A model generated the notes under the pieces. It worked only from the letters and a program-made list of their open reading frames with translations, was not told the origin of the DNA and did not search any database. Shown in pieces: positions 1 through 8,199 of a stretch of 31,075 bases of DNA (positions are counted from its first letter, which is position 1; each line of letters begins with the position of its first letter). Source of the DNA: a virus. The stretch lies in IMG/VR virus record IMGVR_UViG_3300036859_000033, positions 1-31,075 of that record; one strand, 5' to 3'. Position numbers and translations under genes: made by a program.

Positions 1-2327
1 AGAAGATGTTCGGGGACTTCGGCGAGCGCCTGAATCTTGCCGTTGCCGCTGGTCGCGATCAGAGTGGCGTAGCCCGGTCTGCTGGTGAGCGACTTGGTCG
101 CCGTAGCAAGGGCTCGCGGAGACTGGATGCCGAAGCCCAGAAGATCGTGAGGGACTTCCGGTGTCGGTTTCTTCGGTTCTCCTATCTTCTGCGTCGTGGA
201 GTCCCCGTTCGGGCCGATGACGGAAAATTCCCCGTGGTCGATGACGATGTGGCCCTTGAATCCGGGAATCTTCAGGGCGATGCCTATGGTGAGCGAACGA
301 TCCGCCCCGCTCGGCGCAGCGCTTCCCGAAGGATGGTTGTGCATCATGTAATAGCCGTCGGCCTCGACAGCGGCCATCTGTGACTTCAACTCGGCGATGC
401 GCCCCTCGGCGCTGGTGATCTTGGGGATTCTGCCTTCCGTGACGAACGACACGGCGCCCGGCAGCCGGGAAGTCCAGCCGGTATGTCCTACAATCTGATT
501 GCCCTTCGTGAAGAATACCCGCAGCGTCTCGAAACGCGGGTCGCGAAGGATCTGCGCGGCTAGCGCGAGTTCCTGGGGACTGCTGGCGGTCTTGCCGACG
601 AGTTCTGATCCGCCCCTGGCTTGGAAATCGGCCCAGAGAGCGGAACCAAGTAGCGTGGCGCCGGCTCGACGATCCCCAGCGAATAGTCCCCGCAGGGCAG
701 CGATTCCAAGGGAACGCTGTTCGGGGGTGGTGTCGGGACGAGTTTCAACTTGGTCATAGATGAGGTCTAGCTGAACGGGATTATACGCCGGTCTGCGCTG
801 GAAAAGGACCATCCCCCGCATGGCCTTGGCTTCGGTCGCAGCGTCTTCGGCGGCTTTGGCCTTTGCTGCGTCGGCGGTGGCTTTTTCGGCCGCCGCTACT
901 TCTGACTCGGTTTCGCCTTCGAGGGATAGAGCCGGTCGAGTTTGAGCCGCGCCAGTTTCTTCGCCGCCGCCAGGACTTGGAGTGACGGGGGTTTCGCCGA
1001 AGAGGGCGTCGATTTCTGCATCTTTTGCTCCATCGGACATTGTAGCCCAATTCTCGTCCGCCTTGGATATAGCGCCTTCCGACAGGTCCAGGGCCTCTAT
1101 TTGCTCCTCGGGAGCGAGGTTTTCCAGCCCCGCCTGCTCGATCTCGGCGTTGCGCTCCGTGGCGATATGCACCAGGTAGTCCACGAACCGCTGCTCCCGA
1201 GACCCCAGTCGTTCTCCAGCAAGGGCCTTGTCGATAATTCGACGGGCGTGAGAGGCGGAAACAGGGTCGGGGCGGGCAAACCACCATCTGTGTCCCGTCC
1301 ACACGGTACGGCTTCGCCAACCGGTATCCGGGCCCTCGTTCCAGTCTTCCTTGATCATCTGGCCACCGACGTCATCCACTCCGATCTCGGACTTCATGCC
1401 GGCGACGATGGAGCGGACATCGGGATCCTGCAGCCTGGAAGGTTCCGGGTAGGCGGCTTTCAGGTCGTCCAGCGAGTATTCCCCGCTGCGGAACTTGGCC
1501 AGCACCTCGAGCCGGTCCTTCCCCTTCACCCCGGCCTTGTCGAGGATGGCCGTAACCTGTTCGTCCGGCGTTTCGACGAGCTGCGGCTCCTGCGGGCCTT
1601 TGTAGGCCACAGGCTTGTTGAGTTCGTTGGCTTGCGCTTTTCTGACGAATTGTTCGATAGGCAACTCTGTAATGGCCCCAATACGTCGCGCAGCATCATC
1701 ACTGAAAGAATCGACATAGGCTTTATGGGCCGCTTCTTCCGAAGGAAAGCCAACAAATGACTTTGTTTCGTCGAAGCTACCGTCCTCTTTTATCTGGTCG
1801 ATCACGTAGGCGTTCGGGGCTTTCAGGTCTTCGCCGATCGTGATGTCGGCCTTGTCCCCGTCAGCGCCTTCCGCAACTTGAAGGTGCCCGTAGTGTGCTG
1901 GCATGGGAGGGCTCGACCAGGAGCCGTCCCGCGCCATCCTGCGTTCACCCTTGGCGGTCTCGATGGAGACTATGCCCAAGCCTGACAACGGTTCATCAAC
2001 GAACTGGAAGTGGCCCTTGCGATTGACGCCGGCTTCGATCTGCGCTGGGGTGGGATTCTTCGCGGCGCGAACGGCCGCGGCTTCGATGTGTTCGGGGGTG
2101 GAGGCTTGGACCGGGTTTTGACGTTCTCCGGTACCGACTTCCTGAGCACTGGCAACCTGATCGTCGATGGACGCGCGTTCAGCCTTGAGGTCCTTCAGCC
2201 GCTGGCGCACCGCAGCTTTGGCTTTCTCGATGCCCGAGCCAGGTTGCTCGCGCGTGAGGGCGCGCATGATGGTGGCCTCGTGCTTCGAGAGCCCCATCTT
2301 CTTCAGGCATTTACCTAGGCTGCTCAT
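1..2327 (-). CDS. Phage polyvalent protein with InPase-like and RadC-like JAB/JAMM domains (3' end beyond the window)
   Basis: An open frame of 775 codons starts at ATG 2327 and reaches the left edge without a stop, so the C-terminus is missing. The ATG overlaps the upstream stop (ATGA). Residues about 102-242 look like the inorganic-pyrophosphatase-like domain of phage polyvalent proteins, from the KGHFQF start through a PAHYGHLQVAEGADGD stretch to NKPVAY. A charged and Ala-rich linker follows. Residues about 575-720 form a RadC-like JAB domain: FFTKGNQIVGHTGWTSRLPG, then HNHPSG at 663-668, and GHIVIDHGEFSVIGP. H663, H665 and D676 fit the zinc motif HxHx10D exactly. Polyvalent proteins are known as large multidomain proteins of phages and conjugative elements, thought to enter the cell with the DNA and act on host targets. 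Its place after the internal-protein genes fits that role. Domain calls are by motif; substrates and the missing C-terminal domains are unknown. Confidence 0.85.
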   Translation of the reverse strand, partial: MSSLGKCLKKMGLSKHEATIMRALTREQPGSGIEKAKAAVRQRLKDLKAERASIDDQVASAQEVGTGERQNPVQASTPEHIEAAAVRAAKNPTPAQIEAGVNRKGHFQFVDEPLSGLGIVSIETAKGERRMARDGSWSSPPMPAHYGHLQVAEGADGDKADITIGEDLKAPNAYVIDQIKEDGSFDETKSFVGFPSEEAAHKAYVDSFSDDAARRIGAITELPIEQFVRKAQANELNKPVAYKGPQEPQLVETPDEQVTAILDKAGVKGKDRLEVLAKFRSGEYSLDDLKAAYPEPSRLQDPDVRSIVAGMKSEIGVDDVGGQMIKEDWNEGPDTGWRSRTVWTGHRWWFARPDPVSASHARRIIDKALAGERLGSREQRFVDYLVHIATERNAEIEQAGLENLAPEEQIEALDLSEGAISKADENWATMSDGAKDAEIDALFGETPVTPSPGGGEETGAAQTRPALSLEGETESEVAAAEKATADAAKAKAAEDAATEAKAMRGMVLFQRRPAYNPVQLDLIYDQVETRPDTTPEQRSLGIAALRGLFAGDRRAGATLLGSALWADFQARGGSELVGKTASSPQELALAAQILRDPRFETLRVFFTKGNQIVGHTGWTSRLPGAVSFVTEGRIPKITSAEGRIAELKSQMAAVEADGYYMMHNHPSGSAAPSGADRSLTIGIALKIPGFKGHIVIDHGEFSVIGPNGDSTTQKIGEPKKPTPEVPHDLLGFGIQSPRALATATKSLTSRPGYATLIATSGNGKIQALAEVPEHL

Positions 2328-2545
2328 ATCACCTTCAGGAATTGACTGATGATCCGCATGATCTCACGGTCCTCGCGCTGTCGTCGGATGCGACGCTGAT
2401 CAACGTAGTCGATCTCATCGTCGGCACCGTGAGTATCTGCAGCGGCCGCCGGTCCCGCCCCCCCCAAGGAGTAGCCGATGGTCGGCAGTAACGACATGCG
2501 CCCGCCCGGCGAGAAGCCGAGCGTGACTACCGAACCCAAACTCAT
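2324..2545 (-). CDS. Small hypothetical phage protein, 73 aa
   Basis: This short gene starts at ATG 2545, four bases inside the end of the repetitive 407-residue gene (ATGA). It ends in the same kind of overlap with the polyvalent-protein gene, so it is translationally coupled on both sides. The N-terminus (residues 1-30) is Gly-rich with two similar SL-containing stretches (GSVVTLGFSPGG and LLPTIGYSLGG). The C-terminal half is highly charged (DDEIDY, then RRIRRQREDRE) and probably helical. There is no signal peptide or membrane segment. Small proteins with a GSVVTLGF-type start are familiar beside late genes of other phages, but no function is known to me. A minor virion component is possible. 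Confidence 0.7.
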   Translation of the reverse strand: MSLGSVVTLGFSPGGRMSLLPTIGYSLGGAGPAAAADTHGADDEIDYVDQRRIRRQREDREIMRIISQFLKVI

Positions 2546-3765
2546 GCGTGCGAGATGCCGGTGGGCAGCGTAGAGGTATCGACCTGAATGGCGAAGCGGG
2601 CGGCCGACGAAGTACCATCAACCTTGAAGAGGTTCTTGCTCGCCACGGTGGTCGTGGAGGTGATGGTGTGTTCGCCAAGATGAGCAATGGCTTCGTATCC
2701 GAGCTGCGCCAGGGAAGCCCCGGCCCCGCTTCCGCGATAGGATTCGGCTTGGGACGCCGTTCCGACGGCGCTCGCGATGAGCAGATGCTGCGCCGCGGTC
2801 AGGGTGTACCCGGTCTTGTCGCCACTCGTCTGCGTGATGTTGACCGTCGGTATCACCGCCCCCGTATGAGTCCCGGTGGAAAGCGTGACCGGAGGAATCC
2901 CGGAAGCCGTGCCGACCGCATTCGCCGTCAACGCAACACTGGCGGTCTGCACCACAGGAACAACAGCCCCGGAGTGTGTGCCTGACCAGAGCATGACGGT
3001 GCCGGTCCCGAACGGCGCCCAGACCGCTGTCGCCACTGCTGCCGCAGTGAGCGACCCGCCACCTGCGTTGGTGGTGATCTGCCGTACCACCGAATTCGCG
3101 GAGGAGGTGTCGAAAGTCCCCGCATCCATATTGAAAAATCTGCCAAGAGCCCCCGCAGTGAAGTCAGTGACGGTGGATGTCCGCACCGTATCGACCACCG
3201 CTACGGCGCCGACCGACGAAGCCGTTCCAACCGCCATCGCAAGGCTCGCTGTTTGGACGATGGGCACCACGGCACCGGCATGAGTTCCGGCGGCCAGTAT
3301 CACCGTCGCCGTTCCCCGCACGTTGCTGACCGAACCCAGCGTCCCAGTAGATGAAATCCCGGTCATGCCGCCGGTAACGCCGTCCTGGTTGTTCCAAGCC
3401 GTGAGTTCAATCTCGAGCGGGAGCGGCGCCATGTTCGCGGCACCACCAATCCCTATAGCGCAGGACCGGATATTTGCACCAGTAGCGAACGCGGTATCCG
3501 GAGGATCAAATCGGTAAAAGCCCTGCAGTCCGGTAGCCGTGGCGTTGACCTCTACGAAGAGACCAGTCGTGTAGGCTTGAGTGAGCGAGCCCGTCGTCAA
3601 CGTGATGGAAACTGCCGTGCTTCCCGGCCGGTAGAACCACGCCTGCAGCCCGGCTGATGTTCCAAGGAGACCGGTAAGACCGAGTCCAGTAGTAGAAGTA
3701 GATGCCTGAATGAAGACAGGGAGACTAACACTCGTAGCGCCAGCCTGGATACTGAGTTTAGCCAC
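2542..3765 (-). CDS. Repetitive beta-rich virion protein, 407 aa
   Basis: The start is GTG 3765, eight bases inside the preceding gene and behind a G-rich stretch that could act as a ribosome site. The N-terminal 125 residues form a compact beta-rich block (LSIQAGATSVSLPVF, later FYRFDPPD and NMAPLPLEIEL). The rest is Ala/Thr/Val/Gly-rich. It contains a motif repeated three times: GTHAGAVVPIVQTASL at about 160, GTHSGAVVPVVQTASV at about 262 and GTHTGAVIPTVNITQT at about 298. Low charge, absence of Cys-rich or catalytic motifs, and repeats of this kind fit an extended virion surface or fibre protein. I recognise the style from uncharacterised phage structural proteins. The function is inferred only from composition and position. 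Confidence 0.75.
   Translation of the reverse strand: MAKLSIQAGATSVSLPVFIQASTSTTGLGLTGLLGTSAGLQAWFYRPGSTAVSITLTTGSLTQAYTTGLFVEVNATATGLQGFYRFDPPDTAFATGANIRSCAIGIGGAANMAPLPLEIELTAWNNQDGVTGGMTGISSTGTLGSVSNVRGTATVILAAGTHAGAVVPIVQTASLAMAVGTASSVGAVAVVDTVRTSTVTDFTAGALGRFFNMDAGTFDTSSANSVVRQITTNAGGGSLTAAAVATAVWAPFGTGTVMLWSGTHSGAVVPVVQTASVALTANAVGTASGIPPVTLSTGTHTGAVIPTVNITQTSGDKTGYTLTAAQHLLIASAVGTASQAESYRGSGAGASLAQLGYEAIAHLGEHTITSTTTVASKNLFKVDGTSSAARFAIQVDTSTLPTGISHA
2870..3290 (-). repeat. Three degenerate copies of a GTHxGAVVPxV coding repeat
   Basis: Within the 407-residue gene, a block coding for about 16 residues (GTH-A/S/T-GAVVP-x-V-x-x-x-S) occurs at about 3288-3241, 2982-2935 and 2874-2827. 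The first two copies agree at nearly all residues and the third has diverged in its second half. The copies are separated by unequal spacers, so this is an internally duplicated domain rather than a simple tandem repeat. Confidence 0.7.
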
Positions 3766-4921
3766 GGAATCCCCCCGTCATGCCAGGATGTACGATCATT
3801 CCGCCGCCGCCACTGCCCGCCGGAGCCGTCAAATCCGACAGGATCAGGCTCACCCACGGCCTGCGCGTAGCAGTAACAGCGACGAAACTGGCGGTATCGG
3901 TATCCGGCGGATAGCTCGTGAGCGTGCGAGAAGTCAGGGCGAATTTCTGCCCACCGTCGAAGGCGTCCATATCTCCAGCCGCGCCGGTTTCCAGGTAGTA
4001 AAGCCCGCCGGCGGAGGCCGTCGTCGTGGCAAAGCCGAGCACATAGTCCTCACCCGCGTTCAAGGCCGGCAGCGTGTAGGACGTATCGAACGTGGCCCTG
4101 AGCAAATGGATCGTGTTGTTGACGACCGCCGTCTGATCCACGTCCCACGCCGCGCTTTGCTGCTGGATGGTGACGGTGCCCGACAGCGGATTCGAGTAGA
4201 GGGTGATGATGTGCGTGCTGGTGCCAGTCGGCGGGTCATCGGCCATGAATTCCACGCCGACGACCTTGAAGGTCGAGCAGAAATTAGTGGGAATGTTGAA
4301 CCAGAAACCCGCCTCCGTAGTTGAGCCGTAGTCAGCCACGCCAGCCACAGTCAGGATCGGATAGCCGTAGACAGCGGTTGCGGATTTGACCGCAAGAGAC
4401 GGGACCATATTGGCTACTTTGGCGAACGCGGCAGCCGTGTTGGTAAGAACGTAGGGCAGAGTCTGCCGGCCAACGGTGGTCCATGTATGCTGTATCTGGA
4501 TGTTGTTGCTCGCCGTGATGTTGGCGTTTGCCCGCACCATGGGGCAAATCGCTACGTCCCGATTGACGGCCAGGGCATTGCCCAACGCGATCCACTGCAA
4601 GGTATTCGCGTTGGCTGAGAGCGGCGTGAAAGTCGTAAGCGTTGGCGAGACCCCGCCCAGGTCGGTGCCGTCGTTCAGGCCGTCAGCCCCGACGCCCTGA
4701 ATCATTACCTCGTAGGAATTGGCAGCCGGTGTTCCAGTGGTGGTCCCCTGACGGAAACCGACATGCGTGATGGTGTCGGAAGTCCCCGCTGGGTCGAAGC
4801 GATAGACCATCGCCACGCCTTCGCCGTCGGCGTCCGCCAGAGTAGAAGCCGCCCCGGTAGCAGATGACCCCTGAATCACGGGCATCGGCGAGCCGATGCG
4901 ATGCAGTAGAGAGGTAGCCAT
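3758..4921 (-). CDS. Beta-rich virion protein, 387 aa (hypothetical)
   Basis: It starts at ATG 4921, directly beside the stop of the previous gene (4922-4924). The protein is rich in Thr, Ala, Gly and Val, with regularly alternating hydrophobic strands and no membrane segment. The middle reads like a jelly-roll or lectin-like sandwich (for example HIITLYSNPLSGTVTIQQ and YVLGFATTTASAGGLYYLE). The C-terminus is a Gly-rich tail ending MIVHPGMTGGFRG, a kind of ending I associate with uncharacterised phage structural proteins. It lies among other beta-rich genes after the internal-protein block. A receptor-binding, decoration or tail accessory role is possible; nothing in it is catalytic. Confidence 0.75.
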   Translation of the reverse strand: MATSLLHRIGSPMPVIQGSSATGAASTLADADGEGVAMVYRFDPAGTSDTITHVGFRQGTTTGTPAANSYEVMIQGVGADGLNDGTDLGGVSPTLTTFTPLSANANTLQWIALGNALAVNRDVAICPMVRANANITASNNIQIQHTWTTVGRQTLPYVLTNTAAAFAKVANMVPSLAVKSATAVYGYPILTVAGVADYGSTTEAGFWFNIPTNFCSTFKVVGVEFMADDPPTGTSTHIITLYSNPLSGTVTIQQQSAAWDVDQTAVVNNTIHLLRATFDTSYTLPALNAGEDYVLGFATTTASAGGLYYLETGAAGDMDAFDGGQKFALTSRTLTSYPPDTDTASFVAVTATRRPWVSLILSDLTAPAGSGGGGMIVHPGMTGGFRG

Positions 4922-5263
4922 TTAGAAGAAGCTGATCGTCCCGATCGTGGCCGAAATATCCAGTTGGAAGCTCTTGCCTTTGAAGTTGAGCGGATTGGAG
5001 AACGTCACGTCGTTCGTCGCGTCCACCCGGTTAGAGAGCAAGATCATCGCCATTTCCATGTCGGTCAGGCCCTGCTCTGCTTCGGCCATGCGAAAGCCCA
5101 ACTGTCCCAAGTCGGTGAAGTTCAGCACCAGTCCCTGAGGCGCAAGCGGCAGCGGCGGTGAGCCAACAGTAATGTGAACGTCCACCGTCCCATCGGGGTT
5201 CTTTACGAAATCATCAATTCTCACGACTTTTGCCACGGGCCTACTCCTCGGTTGAAGTGCCAT
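4922..5263 (-). CDS. Small hypothetical virion-associated protein, 113 aa
   Basis: ATG 5263 is preceded by a good ribosome site (GGAG about seven bases upstream), which supports this start. Residues 10-50 look like a short beta domain with a KNPDGTVDVHITVGS hairpin and a following LVLNFTDLGQLG segment. A short helix (MAEAEQGLTDMEMAMILLSNR, about residues 59-79) and a C-terminal beta segment follow. No membrane segment or known motif is seen. It sits 18 bases after the 102-residue gene and directly before the 387-residue virion protein, so it probably belongs to the same accessory structural set. The function is unknown. Confidence 0.7.
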   Translation of the reverse strand: MALQPRSRPVAKVVRIDDFVKNPDGTVDVHITVGSPPLPLAPQGLVLNFTDLGQLGFRMAEAEQGLTDMEMAMILLSNRVDATNDVTFSNPLNFKGKSFQLDISATIGTISFF

Positions 5264-5281
5264 TTAGTTACTCCATCATCG

Positions 5282-5590
5282 TCACAATGCCGTCGCCCGG
5301 ACTTTTTCCAAGTCTCCGTTGGGGTGCCGGAACATATCGAATTCCCACTGGCGAACATCTTTCTTCGTCTTCAGCAGATCGAGGATCGCCGCTTGCCCAG
5401 CGACGATCTTTCCGAGCAGCGCAGTCAGGTCCGGATTCTTGTTGAGGCCGCCGGACAATTGCGAGAGCGCGTTGATGGTCCGGTTGAGTTCCGCCACCGC
5501 GTCCAGCATATCGCTGGCGTCTTCCGGCAGCAGCATCAAAGGTGGCTCACCATCCGGTTCACCGACACCGGCAGGAACTATCCGAGGCAT
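5282..5590 (-). CDS. Small hypothetical phage protein with helical core, 102 aa
   Basis: ATG 5590 lies 13 bases inside the end of the 873-residue gene; the ribosome site is poor, so coupling to that gene is likely. The N-terminal 25 residues are Pro-rich and flexible. Residues 25-75 form an amphipathic, probably coiled-coil helix (DAVAELNRTINALSQL, later KIVAGQAAILDLL). The last 25 residues contain WEFDMFRHPNGDLEKVRA, a Trp-x-Phe plus Arg plus Asn-Gly pattern that I have seen at the C-terminus of small phage proteins of unknown role. A chaperone or minor virion function is a guess. Confidence 0.68.
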   Translation of the reverse strand: MPRIVPAGVGEPDGEPPLMLLPEDASDMLDAVAELNRTINALSQLSGGLNKNPDLTALLGKIVAGQAAILDLLKTKKDVRQWEFDMFRHPNGDLEKVRATAL

Positions 5591-8199
5591 TCGAGGAGCG
5601 CCTCCATGGTTGCGATTTGATGATTCACGTCACGCAAAGCCGCATCAGCTCGTTCGGTGACAACTACTCGTTTTCCGGTAGCGTCGATCGCCCGGGTCTT
5701 CACCATGACGGCTGAGAGTATCTCCTTGGTCTTTTTCTCCGCGGCTATTTGGGACGCTCGGGAGACATCTTCACCGGGCCGTCCTTGAGTAACTGCTTCG
5801 GGTTGAGCGCCCGCTTCACCGCTTCTCTCACGAACGGGTTGTGCGTTGCCAGCGTTGCGAGCTTCAACAGGGCCGGGTACGCCGACTGTGCCTGCTTTCT
5901 CTGCTCGGCCAGATTCGACAGCCCCGCCTTCAGTGCCGCCTGTCTTTGGACCTTGTACTGCTCCTGCAACCTTGGACTTTTCACGTTTTCCCTTCAGTGG
6001 TTTCGCCTGTTTGAAGGCAAGCGCTATCGCAGTAGCTGGGGCTTCACCGCCGGCAGCCGCTTCACCGATGGCAATGTGCCGCGCCGCCCGCTCTTCCGTC
6101 TGTTGCTTGCGCGCCGCGGCTTCCTCGACTCGCTTCTGGCGCTGGGTGGTGGCCTCACCCGCCTCGAAGGCTTTCTGCTTCACCTCGGCCGTGGCCTGAA
6201 TCTCGGCTTGGCGCCTGGCCGCCCCCCGCTCCTGGATGATGTCGAAAGTTCGTCCCCTGACCGACGAAGGGGCTCCACCCATGTCCTCCACGATCTCGAG
6301 GTAGCGCTCCATGAAGCCAGCAAGAGCTTGGGGATTGCCTTGGTTCTCGTCCAGAAACTGCAGGAGCTGCTGGGACTCGTAGGAGAGATCGTGCCGGACC
6401 CCGTGGGCCAGGGCTTGGGCAGGATCCTGACCACCAGCCCGGATGACGGCGAGCTCGTCGACCGCGTTCACCAGGTCCTGCGTAATGTCCCGGTTTTCCT
6501 GTCCCTGCTTGATCGTGGCTCGCACCCGTTCCACGGTGGGCGCCACGGCCAGCATGGCATCTCCGATGGCGGATAGCTCAGGGGACTCGATGGCGTGGCG
6601 TACAGCGGCGTTCTCGCCATATACAGCCACCAGGGTGGCGTTCCTGACCCTGTCCGGGTCTACTCCTGCCAGAGAACCACCGGATTGCAGGATCTTGGCG
6701 TCCAGCCGCGCCTGCTCGAGCGGGGAGGCCCCCTCGGTTGCTGGAAGGACCGGCTCGTAGGGTATGCCTCCGGCTACAGCCTGGGCGGTCAGAGCGTCCT
6801 GGCGACTCTGTTCTGCCCCTGTAGCCCCTTCCGCGCGCCCGAGGTGTATGTCCTCCGGGGTGAAGGGAACCGCTGGTATTTGGCTCCCAGGAGGGGGTTC
6901 CATGTGGAACCCTGCGGCGACGTCGCGGCCGGCTGGGATAGGTGGTGGCAGGGCGGATGCTGGCGCCAGCTCTTCCGCCCCGGGAGCCGTGGACGGGGCT
7001 GCCACCGGTGCCGGACCTCCCGGCGTTGGTTCTGCTGTTGGTGCCGGTTGAACTCCCGGTCGCTGCACCGCCCCAGCGGCACCACCGGTTACACCGCCAC
7101 CAGCCATCCCCCCGATGGCATTGTCCGCCACCGAGATCGCGGCATCCGCAAGGCTCTTGTCGCTCCCCAGAGCCTGCTGCACGGCCTCGGACATGATTTG
7201 CTGCAGACCCTCCGTCGGGCCCTCGCGCAGCCCCCCACGAGCCATCTCGGAGAAGATTCTGGCGTAGATGGCCTTCTTCGCAGGACCGGTAAGGGCAGAC
7301 CCGAATCTCCCCATGGACCAGGAATCCAAGGCCGTGATGGGCACCGCGGCCATGGCCGTGATGCGGGCGACGTCCTGATCTGTCAACTTTCCGTCCTTGA
7401 CCGCCTGCTGAATGCCCTTGTCATCCAGGGCGTCGGAGTAGATGTCCCCGTAATTCAGAGGGTAGCCGGTCAGCACGACCCCGGCCATACCGCCAGCAAT
7501 AGCCCCCGGCGGTCCCGCTGCGGCGCCGCCGGCCGCCGCCCCGATGAGACCCGAGGCGATAGTCGGCGCCATCGAGGCCAACGCATTGCCGGTCTGGTAC
7601 GGCAAGTATTTCACGAAGAAGTCAGACAGAGCATTGCCTACGCTGTCGGTGCGGACATTGGCGATACTGCCGACGGCCGGCTGATAGCCCTTCAGGGTCT
7701 CTTCGCCCGCCTTGGCGAGGCTGGCACCTTGTTCCTTCAGCCAGTCGATTCCAAGGGCGGTACCAGCGCCCTGTGCTGCGGCCCCGAACATCTTCGGGTT
7801 GCCACCGGTCAGGCCACCGACCAAGCCCTTGGAGAACTCGCCCCGTTCCTCCGGCGCCCCGGCAAAGGGATCGCCCTCAACCGGGACGAGCCTGATCTTG
7901 GGCGCCTCCGAGCTGACCGGGAAAATCGGTCCGCGCTTGCCTCTCGTCTCGGACGCGATCTGAGCGCCGCGGGACGGGGCGGTGCGCTCCAAGTTTGCAA
8001 TTTCCTGCAGAAGCTCCGGCTCGGTCGCCTTGTTGCGGTTCGGGTCTCCCAACTGCTCCTTTAGGATGAGCAGTTTTTGCGCGTTGCTGAGTGTGCGCTT
8101 GTCGCCGACGAAACTGCCAACGCTGTTGGCTTCAGCCAGGGCACCGCTCTGACCGGCAAACGGATCGAAGTCTACCGGCCGCAGCGTGATGTCGGCCAT
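5578..8199 (-). CDS. Large internal virion / DNA-ejection protein candidate, 873 aa
   Basis: It starts at ATG 8199 in a TAATG overlap with the preceding gene. The N-terminus carries a DPFAG motif that recurs near residue 110. Residues about 200-250 are a strongly hydrophobic Ala/Gly segment (GLIGAAAGGAAAG and neighbours) that could insert in membranes. Next comes a helical region with GLREGPTEGLQQIMSEAV, typical of big phage ejection and polyvalent proteins, then a Pro/Ala linker at about 375-430. The C-terminal 250 residues are charged and helical, ending in VTERADAALRDVNHQIATME. Size, composition and position after two other such genes fit the internal proteins that short-tailed phages eject to form a DNA conduit. 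No lytic transglycosylase or polymerase motif was seen. The role is inferred. Confidence 0.75.
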   Translation of the reverse strand: MADITLRPVDFDPFAGQSGALAEANSVGSFVGDKRTLSNAQKLLILKEQLGDPNRNKATEPELLQEIANLERTAPSRGAQIASETRGKRGPIFPVSSEAPKIRLVPVEGDPFAGAPEERGEFSKGLVGGLTGGNPKMFGAAAQGAGTALGIDWLKEQGASLAKAGEETLKGYQPAVGSIANVRTDSVGNALSDFFVKYLPYQTGNALASMAPTIASGLIGAAAGGAAAGPPGAIAGGMAGVVLTGYPLNYGDIYSDALDDKGIQQAVKDGKLTDQDVARITAMAAVPITALDSWSMGRFGSALTGPAKKAIYARIFSEMARGGLREGPTEGLQQIMSEAVQQALGSDKSLADAAISVADNAIGGMAGGGVTGGAAGAVQRPGVQPAPTAEPTPGGPAPVAAPSTAPGAEELAPASALPPPIPAGRDVAAGFHMEPPPGSQIPAVPFTPEDIHLGRAEGATGAEQSRQDALTAQAVAGGIPYEPVLPATEGASPLEQARLDAKILQSGGSLAGVDPDRVRNATLVAVYGENAAVRHAIESPELSAIGDAMLAVAPTVERVRATIKQGQENRDITQDLVNAVDELAVIRAGGQDPAQALAHGVRHDLSYESQQLLQFLDENQGNPQALAGFMERYLEIVEDMGGAPSSVRGRTFDIIQERGAARRQAEIQATAEVKQKAFEAGEATTQRQKRVEEAAARKQQTEERAARHIAIGEAAAGGEAPATAIALAFKQAKPLKGKREKSKVAGAVQGPKTGGTEGGAVESGRAEKAGTVGVPGPVEARNAGNAQPVRERSGEAGAQPEAVTQGRPGEDVSRASQIAAEKKTKEILSAVMVKTRAIDATGKRVVVTERADAALRDVNHQIATMEALLECLG

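Noticed and set aside
942-1760. 272-codon plus-strand frame near the left edge
   Set aside because: The minus strand here carries the unbroken polyvalent-protein frame with recognisable InPase and JAB motifs; the plus frame has none.
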